Counted from the first letter of the stretch, positions 1 through 9,462 are shown. The stretch is DNA of 64,000 nt from Muribaculaceae bacterium (GCA_017629835.1 JAGBWK010000072.1:57735-121734); one strand, 5' to 3'. Numbers and translations: made by a program. Notes: generated from the letters alone by a model not told the origin.

Positions 1-2
1 AA

Positions 3-110
3 CCAGCAACAACCGAAGGAATGCATATAGCCAACGTGATGCTCTGCTACAAAGGTTTGTGCGAAAAGTGTTATAAAGAACAGTGTGCAGAACTTTCAAA
101 GGAGAACTAA
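3..110 (+). CDS. C-terminal end of a Fur/PerR-family regulator (partial, cut by left edge)
   Basis: An open frame runs from the left edge to a TAA at 108-110 and encodes about 35 residues. The tail contains LCEKCYKEQC, a Cys-x-x-Cys pair followed by another Cys. This resembles the C-terminal structural zinc site of Fur-family proteins. Rubrerythrin follows 58 bases downstream on the same strand, and PerR-type regulators are often found beside peroxide-defence genes such as rubrerythrin. I infer a metal-dependent peroxide-sensing repressor, but only the tail is visible, so the family call rests on one Cys cluster and on context. Confidence 0.55.
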   Translation, partial: PATTEGMHIANVMLCYKGLCEKCYKEQCAELSKEN

Positions 111-168
111 ACAAAGATAAATAACTAAAAATTAATCAGATAATAATAACAATTTAATAATTACGAAT

Positions 169-711
169 ATGGAAAATATCAAAGGAACTCAGACCGAAAA
201 AAATCTTCTCGAAGCGTTTGCAGGCGAATCAATGGCTCGCAACAAGTATTCTTACTACGCATCAAAAGCCAAAAAAGATGGCTATGTGCAAATGGCTAAG
301 ATTTTCGAAGAAACAGCTAACAACGAAAAAGAACACGCTAAAATTTGGTTCAAACTGCTTCATGGCGGCTCAGTGCCCAGCACTATGGACAACCTCCTCG
401 ATGCTGCACAAGGTGAAAACTACGAATGGACCGATATGTATGCTAAATTTGCAGAAGATGCTCGCGCAGAGGGCTTCGACCGCATTGCAGAACTTTTCGA
501 AGGTGTAGCTAAGATTGAAAAAGAACACGAAGCGCGCTACCGCCGACTTCTTGCCAACATCGAAGAGGGCATCGTATTCTCTCGCGACGGCGACATGGTG
601 TGGGTTTGCTCAAACTGCGGTCACGTACATTTCGGCCAAAAAGCACCCGAAGTATGCCCCGTTTGCGATCATCCACAAGCATACTTCGAACTCCGCCCCG
701 AAAACTACTAA
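169..711 (+). CDS. rbr: Rubrerythrin
   Basis: This is a non-haem di-iron peroxidase that reduces hydrogen peroxide in the cytoplasm of anaerobes. The N-terminal four-helix ferritin-like domain (about residues 1-140) carries the expected iron ligands in [20 protein letters not shown] and [10 protein letters not shown]. The C-terminal rubredoxin domain (about 145-180) has the CSNC and CPVC pairs that bind one iron. At 180 residues it is the usual full length. It lies just downstream of a Fur/PerR-like tail, which suggests peroxide-linked co-regulation. A strong hairpin follows, so transcription probably ends here. Confidence 0.97.
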   Translation: MENIKGTQTEKNLLEAFAGESMARNKYSYYASKAKKDGYVQMAKIFEETANNEKEHAKIWFKLLHGGSVPSTMDNLLDAAQGENYEWTDMYAKFAEDARAEGFDRIAELFEGVAKIEKEHEARYRRLLANIEEGIVFSRDGDMVWVCSNCGHVHFGQKAPEVCPVCDHPQAYFELRPENY

Positions 712-740
712 TCCGACAACCATTCTCCCCAAACATAACC

Positions 741-777
741 AAAGCCGAGGGCTGGCCATCACGCCACCCTCGGCTTT
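741..777. terminator. Bidirectional intrinsic terminator between rbr and prfB
   Basis: AAAGCCGAGGG (741-751) pairs perfectly with CCCTCGGCTTT (767-777). An inner TGGC/GCCA pair (753-756 and 763-766) extends the stem past one bulged C. A T-rich stretch follows on the + strand. It sits between the convergent genes rbr and prfB and can serve both. Confidence 0.85.
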
Positions 778-823
778 ACTTTTCTCTACCACCACTTATG
801 GCACTTCAGCTACTTCTGTGAGG

Positions 824-1943
824 TTATTGTTGGTCTTGGCCGGCGAATTCCATGAGGAAGGCTTTGACGAAGCCTTCGAGGTCGCCGTCCATGACGCCGT
901 TGACGTCGGAGGTTTGGTAGTTTGTGCGGTGGTCTTTCACACGGCGGTCGTCGAACACGTAGCTGCGGATTTGTGAGCCCCACTCGATTTTCATTTTGCC
1001 TGCTTCGATTTTTGCCTGCTCTTCGAGTCGGTGGTTCATCTCCTTTTCGTAAAGGATTGAGCGAAGGTGGCGCAATGCGTTCTCTTTGTTTTTGGGCTGG
1101 TCGCGTGTTTCGGTGTTTTCGATGAGGATTTCCTCTTTTTCGCCAGTGTAGGGGTCGGTGTACTGATAGCGTAGGCGCACGCCTGATTCAACTTTGTTGA
1201 CGTTCTGACCACCTGCACCTCCCGAACGGAATGTGTCCCAAGAGATGAGGGCTGTTTCGACTTTCACTTCGATTGTGTCGTCGACAAGTGGTGTGACGAA
1301 TACTGATGCAAACGATGTCATACGCTTGCCTTGAGCGTTGTAGGGAGAAACGCGCACGAGGCGGTGCACGCCGTTTTCGCTCTTGAGGTAGCCGTAGGCA
1401 AAGTCGCCTTCTACGTTGATAGTGCACGACTTGATGCCTGCTTCATCGCCTTCGAGAAGGTTGGCGATTGACACTTTGTAGCCCATACGTTCGCAGTAGC
1501 GCAGATACATACGCATAAGCATCGAAGCCCAGTCCTGGCTCTCTGTGCCGCCAGCACCAGAGTTGATTTTGAGCACTACGCCGAGTTTGTCCTCTTCGCG
1601 GCGCAGCATGTTGCGCAGTTCAAGGTCCTCGATGAGTTTGATAGTCTGTGCATATTGCTGGTCGACCTCTTCCTCTGTGACGAGCTCCTCTTTGAAGAAA
1701 TCAAAGCTAAGCTGGAGTTCGTCGCAAGCGGTTTCAATCTGCTCGTAGCCTTCAATCCAAGCCTTGATATCCTTGATTTTTTTCATTTGTATTTGAGCTT
1801 CCTTGGGGTGTTCCCAGAAGTCGGGCACATGGGTGCGAAGCTCTTCTTCTTCGACTTCTATACGCTTCGAGTCGATGTCAAAGATACCTCCTCAACGCGA
1901 GCTTGCGTTCAAAAGTCTCTTTTAATTGTTCTTGAGTAATCAT
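824..1943 (-). CDS. prfB: Peptide chain release factor 2, with programmed +1 frameshift
   Basis: RF2 releases finished proteins at UGA and UAA codons. Frame 0 starts at ATG 1943-1941 with MITQEQLKETFERKLALRRYL and meets an in-frame TGA at 1880-1878. Skipping the T at 1880 gives the second frame, which begins DIDSKRIEVEEEELRTHVPDF and runs to the stop at 824. The joined protein is about 372 residues, close to the usual RF2 length. It carries the peptidyl-tRNA hydrolysis motif GGAGGQ (as SGGAGGQNVNKVESG). A call that begins at the GTG at 1828 would miss the first 38 residues or so. The upstream neighbour on this strand is the S41 protease, 59 bases away. Confidence 0.95.
1877..1893 (-). promoter_or_regulatory. 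prfB autoregulatory +1 frameshift site
   Basis: Read on the - strand, AGGAGGT (1892-1886) is followed by AT and the slippery CTT TGA C (1883-1877). This is almost the same as the Escherichia coli site AGGGGGTATCTTTGAC. The internal Shine-Dalgarno-like block and the poor stop context TGAC are the two known stimulators. When RF2 is scarce the ribosome slips forward and makes more RF2. Confidence 0.95.
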
Positions 1944-2002
1944 GACAATGGTTAATATTTGATTTGTATTATTTGTTTTTAAGTGGAAAGCGCTTGTTCA
2001 GC

Positions 2003-3616
2003 TTAGGGGTTAAGCAGCTGATTGAAGCGCACGGGGTCGTTAATCAGATGCAATGCTGCCTGATAGGTTGGGTTAAGCGCAGGAAGCGCAATGCGGTAGT
2101 AAGTTTCCTGTTCGAAGAGGTCGCGGCCGATGAGAGCTTTGACTATCACTTGCATCATTTGTCGGCTGCGCTGATATTGCTCATCGTTCTTTTCAACGCC
2201 CTCTTTTACGCCTCGGTCGAGAATTCCGTTCATAATTTCGGGTGTTACCGCAAAGTTGTCGATGAACGATTGTTCGTCGGGGTACTGCGCGTGGAGTTGT
2301 GTGCGATTATTGTCGACGTATGTGATGCAGAAACTGTTGAGCACACCTTTAGCTACAAGGTCGCGGTAGTAGTCGGAGTAGGCGGTTGTGTCGACAGGTA
2401 CGAACAGGTCGGGCATAATGCCGCCACCGCCATAGACTGTGCGCTTGTTTTTGAGCGTAGTGTATTTGAGCGAATCGGGAAATGAGATGTTTTCTGCGCT
2501 GGTGAATTCGCCGTTTTCGTAGCGAGTGAGCATATCCTTGCGGTAGTCGTCGGCGTGGCCAGCTTCATATGGTTTCTGAATTGAGCGACCCGAGGGTGTG
2601 TGATAGCGCGAAACGGTCAGTTTAATCATCGAGCCGTCGGGGAATGGGAACGGACGTTGCACAAGTCCTTTGCCGAAGGTGCGTCGTCCGACGATAAGTC
2701 CTCGGTCGTTGTCCTGCACGGCTCCAGAGAGGATTTCGCTTGCCGAAGCAGAGTATTGGTTGACCATAATTACCACAGGTATGTTGGTCATATCGCCATT
2801 GCGTTCGAGTCGGTATTCCTGTTGCCCAAGTTTAGGCGATTCGGTGTAAGTGACAAGGTCGCCTTTGCTCAAAAGGTGGCTCGATACCTCAACGGCTGAG
2901 CCGAGATAGCCGCCGCCATTATCCTCGAGGTCGATGATAAGCTGCTTCATCCCTTGCGCCTTGAGTTTCTTCACAGCATCGGCAAATTCTTTTTCGGTGC
3001 TTTCGGCAAATCGTGAGAGCTTGATGAAGCCAGTGGTTTGGTCAGCCATAAAGGCAGCATCGAGCGAATTGATTGGAATGTCGTCGCGGTTAAGGCGGAA
3101 ACTGATAGGCTCAGCAACGCCGCGTCGCAACACTTCGAGGTTTACCTCAGTGCCCTTTGGACCGCGAAGGGTTTTGATAACGTCGCTATTGGCTTTCTTC
3201 ACGCCAGAAAGCTGAATGCCGTTGGCGCTGATTATTTTGTCGCCGGCAAGTATGCCCACTTTTTCGGAAGGTCCGCCTGCTGTGGTTTGGATAACGAACA
3301 GAGTGTCGTTGAGCATATTAAACTGTATGCCTATGCCGCTGAAATTGCCGTCGAGAGGCTGCGTCATCTCCTTTGTTTCCTCGGGGTCGGAGTAGGTTGA
3401 ATGTGGATCAAGTGTCAGCAACATTGCTTTGATAGCCTCCTCAGCCAAAGTGTCGCCGTCAACGTCGTCGAGATAGTACGATTCGATAATGCGTTCGGCA
3501 TAAGCAATCTTCTGATGAGCTGGGAACGAGTTAGTCGTCACAGCTTCGCGCTGTTGAGCCTCCGCCATAAAGGCAGCGAAGAGGGTGAATATGGTTGTTA
3601 GTTTAATGCTTTTCAT
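2003..3616 (-). CDS. S41-family C-terminal processing peptidase
   Basis: This is a periplasmic serine protease of the CtpA/Prc type, with 537 residues and a cleavable signal peptide (MKSIKLTTIFTLFAAFMAEA). A PDZ domain (about residues 80-170) includes GIGIQFNMLNDTLFVIQTTAGGP. It is followed by the S41 catalytic core, where the serine nucleophile lies in QYSASASEILSGAV and the catalytic lysine in RTFGKGLVQ. The gene lies in a same-strand run parE, coaD, GH3, S41, prfB. Such proteases trim envelope proteins and help peptidoglycan turnover, but the substrate here is unknown. Confidence 0.93.
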   Translation of the reverse strand: MKSIKLTTIFTLFAAFMAEAQQREAVTTNSFPAHQKIAYAERIIESYYLDDVDGDTLAEEAIKAMLLTLDPHSTYSDPEETKEMTQPLDGNFSGIGIQFNMLNDTLFVIQTTAGGPSEKVGILAGDKIISANGIQLSGVKKANSDVIKTLRGPKGTEVNLEVLRRGVAEPISFRLNRDDIPINSLDAAFMADQTTGFIKLSRFAESTEKEFADAVKKLKAQGMKQLIIDLEDNGGGYLGSAVEVSSHLLSKGDLVTYTESPKLGQQEYRLERNGDMTNIPVVIMVNQYSASASEILSGAVQDNDRGLIVGRRTFGKGLVQRPFPFPDGSMIKLTVSRYHTPSGRSIQKPYEAGHADDYRKDMLTRYENGEFTSAENISFPDSLKYTTLKNKRTVYGGGGIMPDLFVPVDTTAYSDYYRDLVAKGVLNSFCITYVDNNRTQLHAQYPDEQSFIDNFAVTPEIMNGILDRGVKEGVEKNDEQYQRSRQMMQVIVKALIGRDLFEQETYYRIALPALNPTYQAALHLINDPVRFNQLLNP

Positions 3617-3643
3617 AAAACTGTTACCTATTGTGGCTCTAAT

Positions 3644-6600
3644 TTACTTTTTAATATATTTGACACCGTTGAGAACGTAGATGCCGGGCGACAGAGTGTC
3701 GAATTCTGAAGCGCAACAAACGTATGCGCCCATCACGTTGTAGATATGGTCGGTAGCGTTCAGCTCGGCCGATGACTTAATCTGCTCAACATCAACGGAG
3801 CCCATTGATAGGTATGTTTCTTTAGCCACACCAGAGGCTGCATTGATATCTTTCGTAAGGCGGATATCCTCCGACGACGCTGCTAATTCAAGTGTTATAT
3901 CGCCGCCAGCTACTTGATAGTTGTGAGCCGCCTCGTCGTAGTATGAAAGTTGCTCGTAGTCGAGGGGGATTTCAATTTGAACGGTTTCGCCAGCTTTGAG
4001 CTCAATTCTCTTGAAGCCAACGAGTTTGCGGCGCATATTGCCATTCTTGCCATACTTGGCATTTCCATTAAAGTTGGCGTAAAGCTGAACGATTTCAGCA
4101 CCGTCGCGGTTGCCCGTATTGGTAATGTCGGCTATAGCCACAATCTTGCCACCTTTCTCGATGTTACTATTTGAAAGCGTCAAGTTGTTGTATTCAAATG
4201 TGGTGTACGACAAGCCGTAGCCAAAAGGATACATAGGCTTCTCGGCTTGACAAGGATTCTTAGCGCCCTTGCCATAATACATATAAGTGTAGCCCCAATC
4301 GTCGATGTTATACTCCATCATACCTTTTCGGCCGAACGAAGAGTAGTTTTTCGCTGAGCTATTTTCTGATGGGAGCTCTTCGATGTTGTTGTACCATGTC
4401 GTAGTGAGCTTACCAGAGGGGTTTATGTCGCCAAACAGAGCATCGCAGATAGCTTGACCCTGTGCTTGGCCGCCGTACCATGCCTGCATAATTGCTGGCA
4501 CATTGTCTTTTGCCCACGAAATATCGAGCGACGAGTTGCTTTCAAGCACTAACACTAAGTTTTGATTTGCTTCGTAAAGAGCCTTCAGCACTTGCTCTTG
4601 GTTGCCTGGTAGGGTAAGTTGCCAACGGTCGTGGCTTTCAGTGCCAGTGGCGTGGTCGCTTGACTTGCTGAAGTCAGTACCACCGATAAAAATCACTACA
4701 TCGGCTTTCTTGGCGACATTGACAGCGCGCTCAATCATATCGTCGGTAGCGATTTCGTTGACCGCATTCGATGTTTGGCACATATAGAGTGGGCCTTGAG
4801 TTTCGGTGACTGGTATCTGTTGAACATCTGGATTTGTGAAGTTGAAATACAGATAGTTGCCAACATACTTGTTTTTGCCGCCAAATTTCACATACAGGTC
4901 GTGTTTGCCTTTGACTATCGAAGGGTCGAGTTCGGCAGTGACGCTCTTCCACGATGTCCAACCGCCAGTGTCTAAGTTGTTTACCGTAAGGAAAGGCGTT
5001 GCATTTTTCGAATCGAGCATAAAGCTGACAGTGCCTAAGCCAGAGCTTTTGGCTCCACACGACATCTCAAATTTAGTGCAACCTTGTTCGCCAAAGTCAA
5101 CATTTCTATAAAGGAAAATGTCGCCGGGATAGGTGTTTTCGAGATTTCCCCCACCTGTGTCGTTCTTTGTTGCGCCATAGTGCGACACTATTGCCTCGTC
5201 GAATGGAACAGCGGGGATGTTGCCAGTTCGCTCGTTAGCTGGAGTGAAATTGAGTTTCGTAGCAAACGCTTCGTAGGGCGTAATAGTGTGAGTTGGTGAG
5301 CCAGAATAGTCGCCCAACATGATGTTGTCGACATAAGGACCAACGATTGCTACCTTCATAGCAGTTGAGATTGGCAGCAGATTGTTGTCGTTTTTCAACA
5401 ATGTAATCGACTGTTGCGCAGCCTTCAGTGCCAACGCTTGATTGGCTGCACTTTCGAGAGTGTTTTCAACGGGATAAGTGAATCCGTCGAATTCTCCCAA
5501 TGCGAAGCGAGTTTCTAAGACTCGGACAACGGCTGTGTCGATGTCTGCTTCAGTGAGGTCGACATATCTACGTCCGTTGGGACACGCTTTCTCGCCGTCT
5601 TGAAATTCTTCGTTGGTTGCATTGACAGCAGCTCGCTGCATAACAGATGAGCGATTCTTAAACTCGCAGTTGGTGTCGCAGCCCGATTTGATAGCTAATG
5701 CAGCCGAACGAGCTTCCATATATTGTTCGTCGAGGGTGGCGTTAGCATAGGGCGCGTGAATGTCGGAAAATGCTGTGCCAGTGTTTATAGTACCCTCTTT
5801 GTAGTCGCCAAAATAGAGGTGTTTAGTATTGCGGTGAATTACCGACAAGCCAGCGCAGTCGGATGTCACATAGCCTGTGAATCCCCATTCTGTGCGCAGA
5901 ATGTCGGTGAGCAGCATGCGATTGGCAGCGCAAGGCAAGCCCCCATGGGCATAATTGTAGCCTCGATTGTTGGCATCGGTTTCGCTTAAGTTGGTGGAAA
6001 GTGCATTGTAAGCTGCCATGATGCTCTTCACGTCGGCTTGGCGCACGCACATTTCAAATGCAGGCAGGTAGTATTCGCGCATATTCTTTTCCGACACAAA
6101 CGAGGTTGTCGATTGGCGGCCTTGCTCGTAATTGTTTGCTGCAAAGTGTTTTGCGCAAGCCACAAGTTTATAGTATGGCATCGACGGGGTAATTTCGCCT
6201 TGAAAACCTTTCACAAACTGCACTGCGAGAGTCCCAGCAAGGAATGGGTCTTCGCCATAATTCTCCTCGTCGCGTCCCCAGCGTGGGTCGCGCGACATAT
6301 TTATGGTTGGAGCCCAGTAGTTCAGCCCCTTTCCTTGGTCGACGTGATAGATGCGTGCCTCATCAGAAATTGCTACTGCACACTGGTAGACCAATTCGGG
6401 ATTCCACGTTGCCGACATACCTTTCGACGAAGGGAAACTGGTAGCAGCACCCGAACGAGCCACACCGTGCAGTGCCTCGTTCCAATATTGGTATGAGGGT
6501 AGAATCACTACGCCATTGCGCTTGATTGGCTCGCTTACGTTGTTGCCTAACTGGTCGACCTTTTCTCTCAGTGTCAATTCGTTACATAGCAATATTGCTC

Positions 6601-6715
6601 GCTCTCTAAAAGATTTACTCTTGTCGAGCCAAGGGTATTTTTCCAAATCTTGAGCCATAGCTGACACCGATAGTGTCAAAACCAATAAGAAGGGTATAGC
6701 AATTCGTTTCATCAT
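3644..6715 (-). CDS. Secreted GH3 glycoside hydrolase with inserted carbohydrate-binding-like domain and sorting-type tail
   Basis: This 1023-residue GH3 enzyme has a signal peptide (cut near AMAQ). GH3 exo-enzymes remove beta-linked glucose or xylose from chain ends. The (beta/alpha)8 domain holds the nucleophile Asp286 in GYVTSDCAGL and the substrate-binding stretch GRDEENYGEDPFL. A beta-sandwich-like insert (about residues 530-640) resembles CBM6-type modules. The C-terminal domain has the usual GH3 fibronectin-like end. A further C-terminal piece, IYNVMGAYV to GIYVLNGVKYIKK, looks like the short sorting-type tail common in Bacteroidales secreted proteins. It sits between coaD and the S41 protease, away from the main glycan locus. 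The sugar specificity (glucosidase or xylosidase) cannot be fixed from sequence. Confidence 0.92.
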   Translation of the reverse strand: MMKRIAIPFLLVLTLSVSAMAQDLEKYPWLDKSKSFRERAILLCNELTLREKVDQLGNNVSEPIKRNGVVILPSYQYWNEALHGVARSGAATSFPSSKGMSATWNPELVYQCAVAISDEARIYHVDQGKGLNYWAPTINMSRDPRWGRDEENYGEDPFLAGTLAVQFVKGFQGEITPSMPYYKLVACAKHFAANNYEQGRQSTTSFVSEKNMREYYLPAFEMCVRQADVKSIMAAYNALSTNLSETDANNRGYNYAHGGLPCAANRMLLTDILRTEWGFTGYVTSDCAGLSVIHRNTKHLYFGDYKEGTINTGTAFSDIHAPYANATLDEQYMEARSAALAIKSGCDTNCEFKNRSSVMQRAAVNATNEEFQDGEKACPNGRRYVDLTEADIDTAVVRVLETRFALGEFDGFTYPVENTLESAANQALALKAAQQSITLLKNDNNLLPISTAMKVAIVGPYVDNIMLGDYSGSPTHTITPYEAFATKLNFTPANERTGNIPAVPFDEAIVSHYGATKNDTGGGNLENTYPGDIFLYRNVDFGEQGCTKFEMSCGAKSSGLGTVSFMLDSKNATPFLTVNNLDTGGWTSWKSVTAELDPSIVKGKHDLYVKFGGKNKYVGNYLYFNFTNPDVQQIPVTETQGPLYMCQTSNAVNEIATDDMIERAVNVAKKADVVIFIGGTDFSKSSDHATGTESHDRWQLTLPGNQEQVLKALYEANQNLVLVLESNSSLDISWAKDNVPAIMQAWYGGQAQGQAICDALFGDINPSGKLTTTWYNNIEELPSENSSAKNYSSFGRKGMMEYNIDDWGYTYMYYGKGAKNPCQAEKPMYPFGYGLSYTTFEYNNLTLSNSNIEKGGKIVAIADITNTGNRDGAEIVQLYANFNGNAKYGKNGNMRRKLVGFKRIELKAGETVQIEIPLDYEQLSYYDEAAHNYQVAGGDITLELAASSEDIRLTKDINAASGVAKETYLSMGSVDVEQIKSSAELNATDHIYNVMGAYVCCASEFDTLSPGIYVLNGVKYIKK

Positions 6716-6791
6716 TTCTTTAATATGTAAACGCCCAAATTTCTGTTCGGGCGCCTAAATCAGTACTGTAAATTTTGTTTTCTCCGCTGCA

Positions 6792-7235
6792 CTATTGCTT
6801 GGGAAGCATATCGCTGACGTCGCGCCCATAGTTTTGCAGCTCGCGCACAAGCGATGAGCTAACGGTAGCTAACTCGGGGCGTGTCAACAATATGACGGTT
6901 TCTATGCCTGAAAGTTTAAGGTTGACATCGGCCATATTGCGCTCGTATTCAAAATCAGCCATATTGCGTACTCCGCGAAGGATAAAGTCGCAGCCATACT
7001 GCTTTGCAGCATCAACGGTCAACCCATTGTAACAAACTACTTTAACTGACGGATTGTCAGCATATAATCGGCTGATAGTTTCCATGCGCTCGCGAGTTTC
7101 GGGGGCTTCGCCCTTTTCGAAACTTACGCCAAGAGCGATGACAATCTCATCGAACATAGCGAGTCCGCGATCGACAATCGACTGATGACCGATTGTAAAC
7201 GGATTAAATGAGCCTGGAAATATAGCGCGTTTCAT
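6792..7235 (-). CDS. coaD: Pantetheine-phosphate adenylyltransferase
   Basis: CoaD transfers AMP from ATP to 4'-phosphopantetheine, the fourth step of coenzyme A synthesis, in the cytoplasm. The N-terminal nucleotidyltransferase signature is clear: FPGSFNPFTIGHQSIVDRG, containing TxGH. The second conserved region reads LRGVRNMADFEYERNMADVN, and RPELATVSSSLVRE matches the C-terminal SSxxRE motif. At 147 residues it is slightly shorter than the roughly 160 of E. coli. It follows parE by 38 bases on the same strand, so the two are probably co-transcribed. Confidence 0.97.
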   Translation of the reverse strand: MKRAIFPGSFNPFTIGHQSIVDRGLAMFDEIVIALGVSFEKGEAPETRERMETISRLYADNPSVKVVCYNGLTVDAAKQYGCDFILRGVRNMADFEYERNMADVNLKLSGIETVILLTRPELATVSSSLVRELQNYGRDVSDMLPKQ

Positions 7236-7273
7236 TGTCGTACAGTTTTGTGACTTAAATCAAGCGAGGTGGA

Positions 7274-9220
7274 TTAAACCATGTCGGAATCATCTTCGAT
7301 GACAAGGTTGTCGATAATGAAGTTTTGGCGTTCGGAAGTGTTTTTGCCCATATAGAACTCCATTAGGTCGGCAACGCCGTCCTCTTTGCGCAGGCTTACG
7401 CGGTCGATTCGCATCTCTGGGCCGATAAATTCGCGGAATTCCTCGGGCGAAATTTCACCAAGACCTTTGAATCGGGTAATCTCAGCCTTTTGTCCGAGCT
7501 TAGCGATAGCGTCAAGGCGCTCCTGCTCTGAGTAGCAATAGTAAGTCTCTTCGCGCATCTTGTCGCGTTTGCCTTTGGCTCGGCGGATAGTCTCTTTGTT
7601 GCGCACACGGAATAGTGGGGTTTGCAACACGTAAACATGACCTTTCTTCACCAAATCGGGGAAGAACTGTAAGAAGAATGTGAGCATCAACAGGCGGATG
7701 TGCATGCCGTCGACGTCGGCATCGGTTGCAATAATCACCTTGTTGTAGCGAAGGCCGTCGATGCCGTCCTCGATATTGAGTGCTGCTTGCAATAGGTTGA
7801 ATTCTTCGTTTTCGTAAACAACTTTCTGAGTCAACCCATAGGAGTTGAGTGGCTTACCTCGCAACGAGAATACTGCTTGAGTTTCGACGTCGCGAATTTT
7901 GGTGATTGAGCCAGCTGCAGAGTCACCCTCGGTAATGAATATTGATGACGCCATTTTCTTTTCTTCATTGCCCTTCACGTCGCAGAGGTGGACGCGGCAG
8001 TCGAGAAGCTTGCGGTTGTTCAAGTTGACCTTTTTGGCGCGTTCGCGTGCCTGCTTGGTCACGCCAGCCATAGCTTTGCGCTGACGTTCGTTGTCTTGAA
8101 CTTTCTTCAAGATGATTTCGGCAACGTCGAGATTTTTATGCAGATAGTTGTCGAGTTCACGTTTGATGAAGTTGTTGATGTAGGTCACAACCTTTGGCTC
8201 GCCAGGACCCATGTCGCTTGAGGTCAGCTTGATTTTAGTCTGCGACTCAAATTCGGGATTCTGTATGCGCACCGAGATAGCGCCACACATACCGTTGCGA
8301 ATGTCGGCAAACTCAAATTTCTTGTTGGCAAAGTATTCGTTGATAGTGCGAGCTACAGACTCCTTGTATGCTGAAAGGTGGGTACCACCTTGTGTGGTGT
8401 GCTGAGAGTTGACAAACGAATAGTATTCCTCGCCATACTGATTTGAGTGAGTGAAAGCAATCTCCACATCCTCGCCCTTGAGGTGGATTGGTGGATAGAG
8501 TGGGTCGCTTGTCATATTCTCTTTGAGCAGGTCGAGCAAACCGTTGCGCGAAATGTAGCGCTTGCCGTTAAGGCTGATTGCAAGGCCTACGTTGAGGAAT
8601 GTATAGTTGCGGATTAGGGGTATTACATATTCTTCAAGGAAACGGTATCCTTTGAATATCTTATTGTCGGGGGTGAAGCTGATGAATGTGCCGTTTTGTT
8701 CATCGCAAGGCACTGGCTCATCTTCGCTGACTGGGAGACCTTCGGCAAAAACTATGCGCTTTTTAAGTCCGTCGCGCACACTTTCAACGGTGAATTCGCT
8801 CGAAAGGTAGTTAACGGCCTTGATACCAACACCATTAAGACCTACCGATTTTTTGAATGCCTTTGAGTCGTTGAACTTACCCGAGGTATTGATTACCGAC
8901 ACTGCATCTTTCAAACTGCCGAATGGAATACCGCGGCCATAGTCGCGCACTTGCGCCATTGTGTCGGTCACAGTGATTACGATTTGCTTGCCATAGCCCA
9001 TCATATACTCGTCGATAGAGTTGTCGAGCACCTCCTTGAGCAGCACATAGATGCCGTCGGATGCGCCCGTGCCGTCGCCGGTCTTACCGATATACATAGT
9101 GGGGCGAATACGCACGTGAGAGCGCGGGTCGAGCGATTTGATGTCGTCCTCAGTGTATTCTACCTCAGGAAGGTTACGTTGGTCAAGTTCTTCGTCAAAG
9201 ATGAGTTCCTCGTCAGCCAT
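7274..9220 (-). CDS. parE: DNA topoisomerase IV subunit B (GyrB-type ATPase subunit)
   Basis: This is the ATPase subunit of a type IIA topoisomerase. ParE with ParC separates replicated chromosomes. The GHKL ATPase region shows [22 protein letters not shown] and [18 protein letters not shown]. The TOPRIM metal-binding region shows TEGDSAAGS and [13 protein letters not shown]. At 648 residues it has ParE/GyrB length without the insert of some GyrB proteins. Distinguishing ParE from a second GyrB uses overall resemblance to Bacteroidales ParE. No parC gene is in the window. Confidence 0.9.
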   Translation of the reverse strand: MADEELIFDEELDQRNLPEVEYTEDDIKSLDPRSHVRIRPTMYIGKTGDGTGASDGIYVLLKEVLDNSIDEYMMGYGKQIVITVTDTMAQVRDYGRGIPFGSLKDAVSVINTSGKFNDSKAFKKSVGLNGVGIKAVNYLSSEFTVESVRDGLKKRIVFAEGLPVSEDEPVPCDEQNGTFISFTPDNKIFKGYRFLEEYVIPLIRNYTFLNVGLAISLNGKRYISRNGLLDLLKENMTSDPLYPPIHLKGEDVEIAFTHSNQYGEEYYSFVNSQHTTQGGTHLSAYKESVARTINEYFANKKFEFADIRNGMCGAISVRIQNPEFESQTKIKLTSSDMGPGEPKVVTYINNFIKRELDNYLHKNLDVAEIILKKVQDNERQRKAMAGVTKQARERAKKVNLNNRKLLDCRVHLCDVKGNEEKKMASSIFITEGDSAAGSITKIRDVETQAVFSLRGKPLNSYGLTQKVVYENEEFNLLQAALNIEDGIDGLRYNKVIIATDADVDGMHIRLLMLTFFLQFFPDLVKKGHVYVLQTPLFRVRNKETIRRAKGKRDKMREETYYCYSEQERLDAIAKLGQKAEITRFKGLGEISPEEFREFIGPEMRIDRVSLRKEDGVADLMEFYMGKNTSERQNFIIDNLVIEDDSDMV

Positions 9221-9251
9221 GGTATAAAGTCAGTTTGGGTATTTAATTATG

Positions 9252-9259
9252 CAAAGATA
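9252..9259 (-). promoter_or_regulatory. Possible -7 element for parE
   Basis: On the - strand this reads TATCTTTG, a full match to the Bacteroidetes -7 consensus TAnnTTTG, 32 bases before the parE start. No TTTG is seen 19-20 bases upstream, so only half of the promoter is supported. The metK promoter faces the other way in the same 320-base gap. Confidence 0.45.
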
Positions 9260-9301
9260 GCGAAAATTTTCGGGATTTCCCTCCTTATGCGAGGGTTAAG
9301 T

Positions 9302-9332
9302 TTTGCTATTTGCAAAGAAATTGCTACCTTTG
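9302..9332 (+). promoter_or_regulatory. metK promoter (TTTG-N19-TACCTTTG)
   Basis: TTTG at 9302-9305 and TACCTTTG at 9325-9332, 19 bases apart, fit the Bacteroidetes -33/-7 consensus very well. Transcription would start near 9338-9340. This gives a 5' leader of about 200 bases that contains the SAM-II element and a terminator-like hairpin. Confidence 0.85.
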
Positions 9333-9357
9333 CAGTCGAATATCACTACGATTGACC

Positions 9358-9409
9358 GGTGGACAGATTTGAACTGCTTGCAACCACCCAAAAAAATGCT
9401 AAAATGAGT
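9358..9409 (+). promoter_or_regulatory. SAM-II (SAM-alpha) riboswitch aptamer upstream of metK
   Basis: Stem P1 is GGTGG (9358-9362) paired with CCACC (9384-9388). The loop holds GATTTGAACTGCTTGCAA, matching the family's GATTT...AAC...TTGCAA signature. An A-rich linker and TGCTAAAATGAGT follow, with the conserved GCTAAAA. ACT (9373-9375) can pair with AGT (9407-9409) to close the pseudoknot. SAM-II binds S-adenosylmethionine and shuts down methionine/SAM genes. Here it would give metK product feedback. Confidence 0.9.
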
Positions 9410-9462
9410 AGCTCTGTGGGCTGCGCAATTCTCACCCCGTTCTATCGATACTGAATATTCGT

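Noticed and set aside
824..1828. prfB as a truncated or frameshifted pseudogene starting at GTG 1828
   Set aside because: The upstream frame, internal AGGAGGT and CTTTGAC site form the known programmed frameshift, so the gene is intact.
2003..2485. Long opposite-strand frames over the S41, GH3 and asnS genes
   Set aside because: They have no recognisable domains and mirror the codon pattern of the real genes on the other strand.
9261..9272. CGAAAATTTTCG palindrome as an operator
   Set aside because: It is a perfect 12-base palindrome between parE and metK, but AT-rich palindromes of this size are expected by chance, and no second copy was seen.
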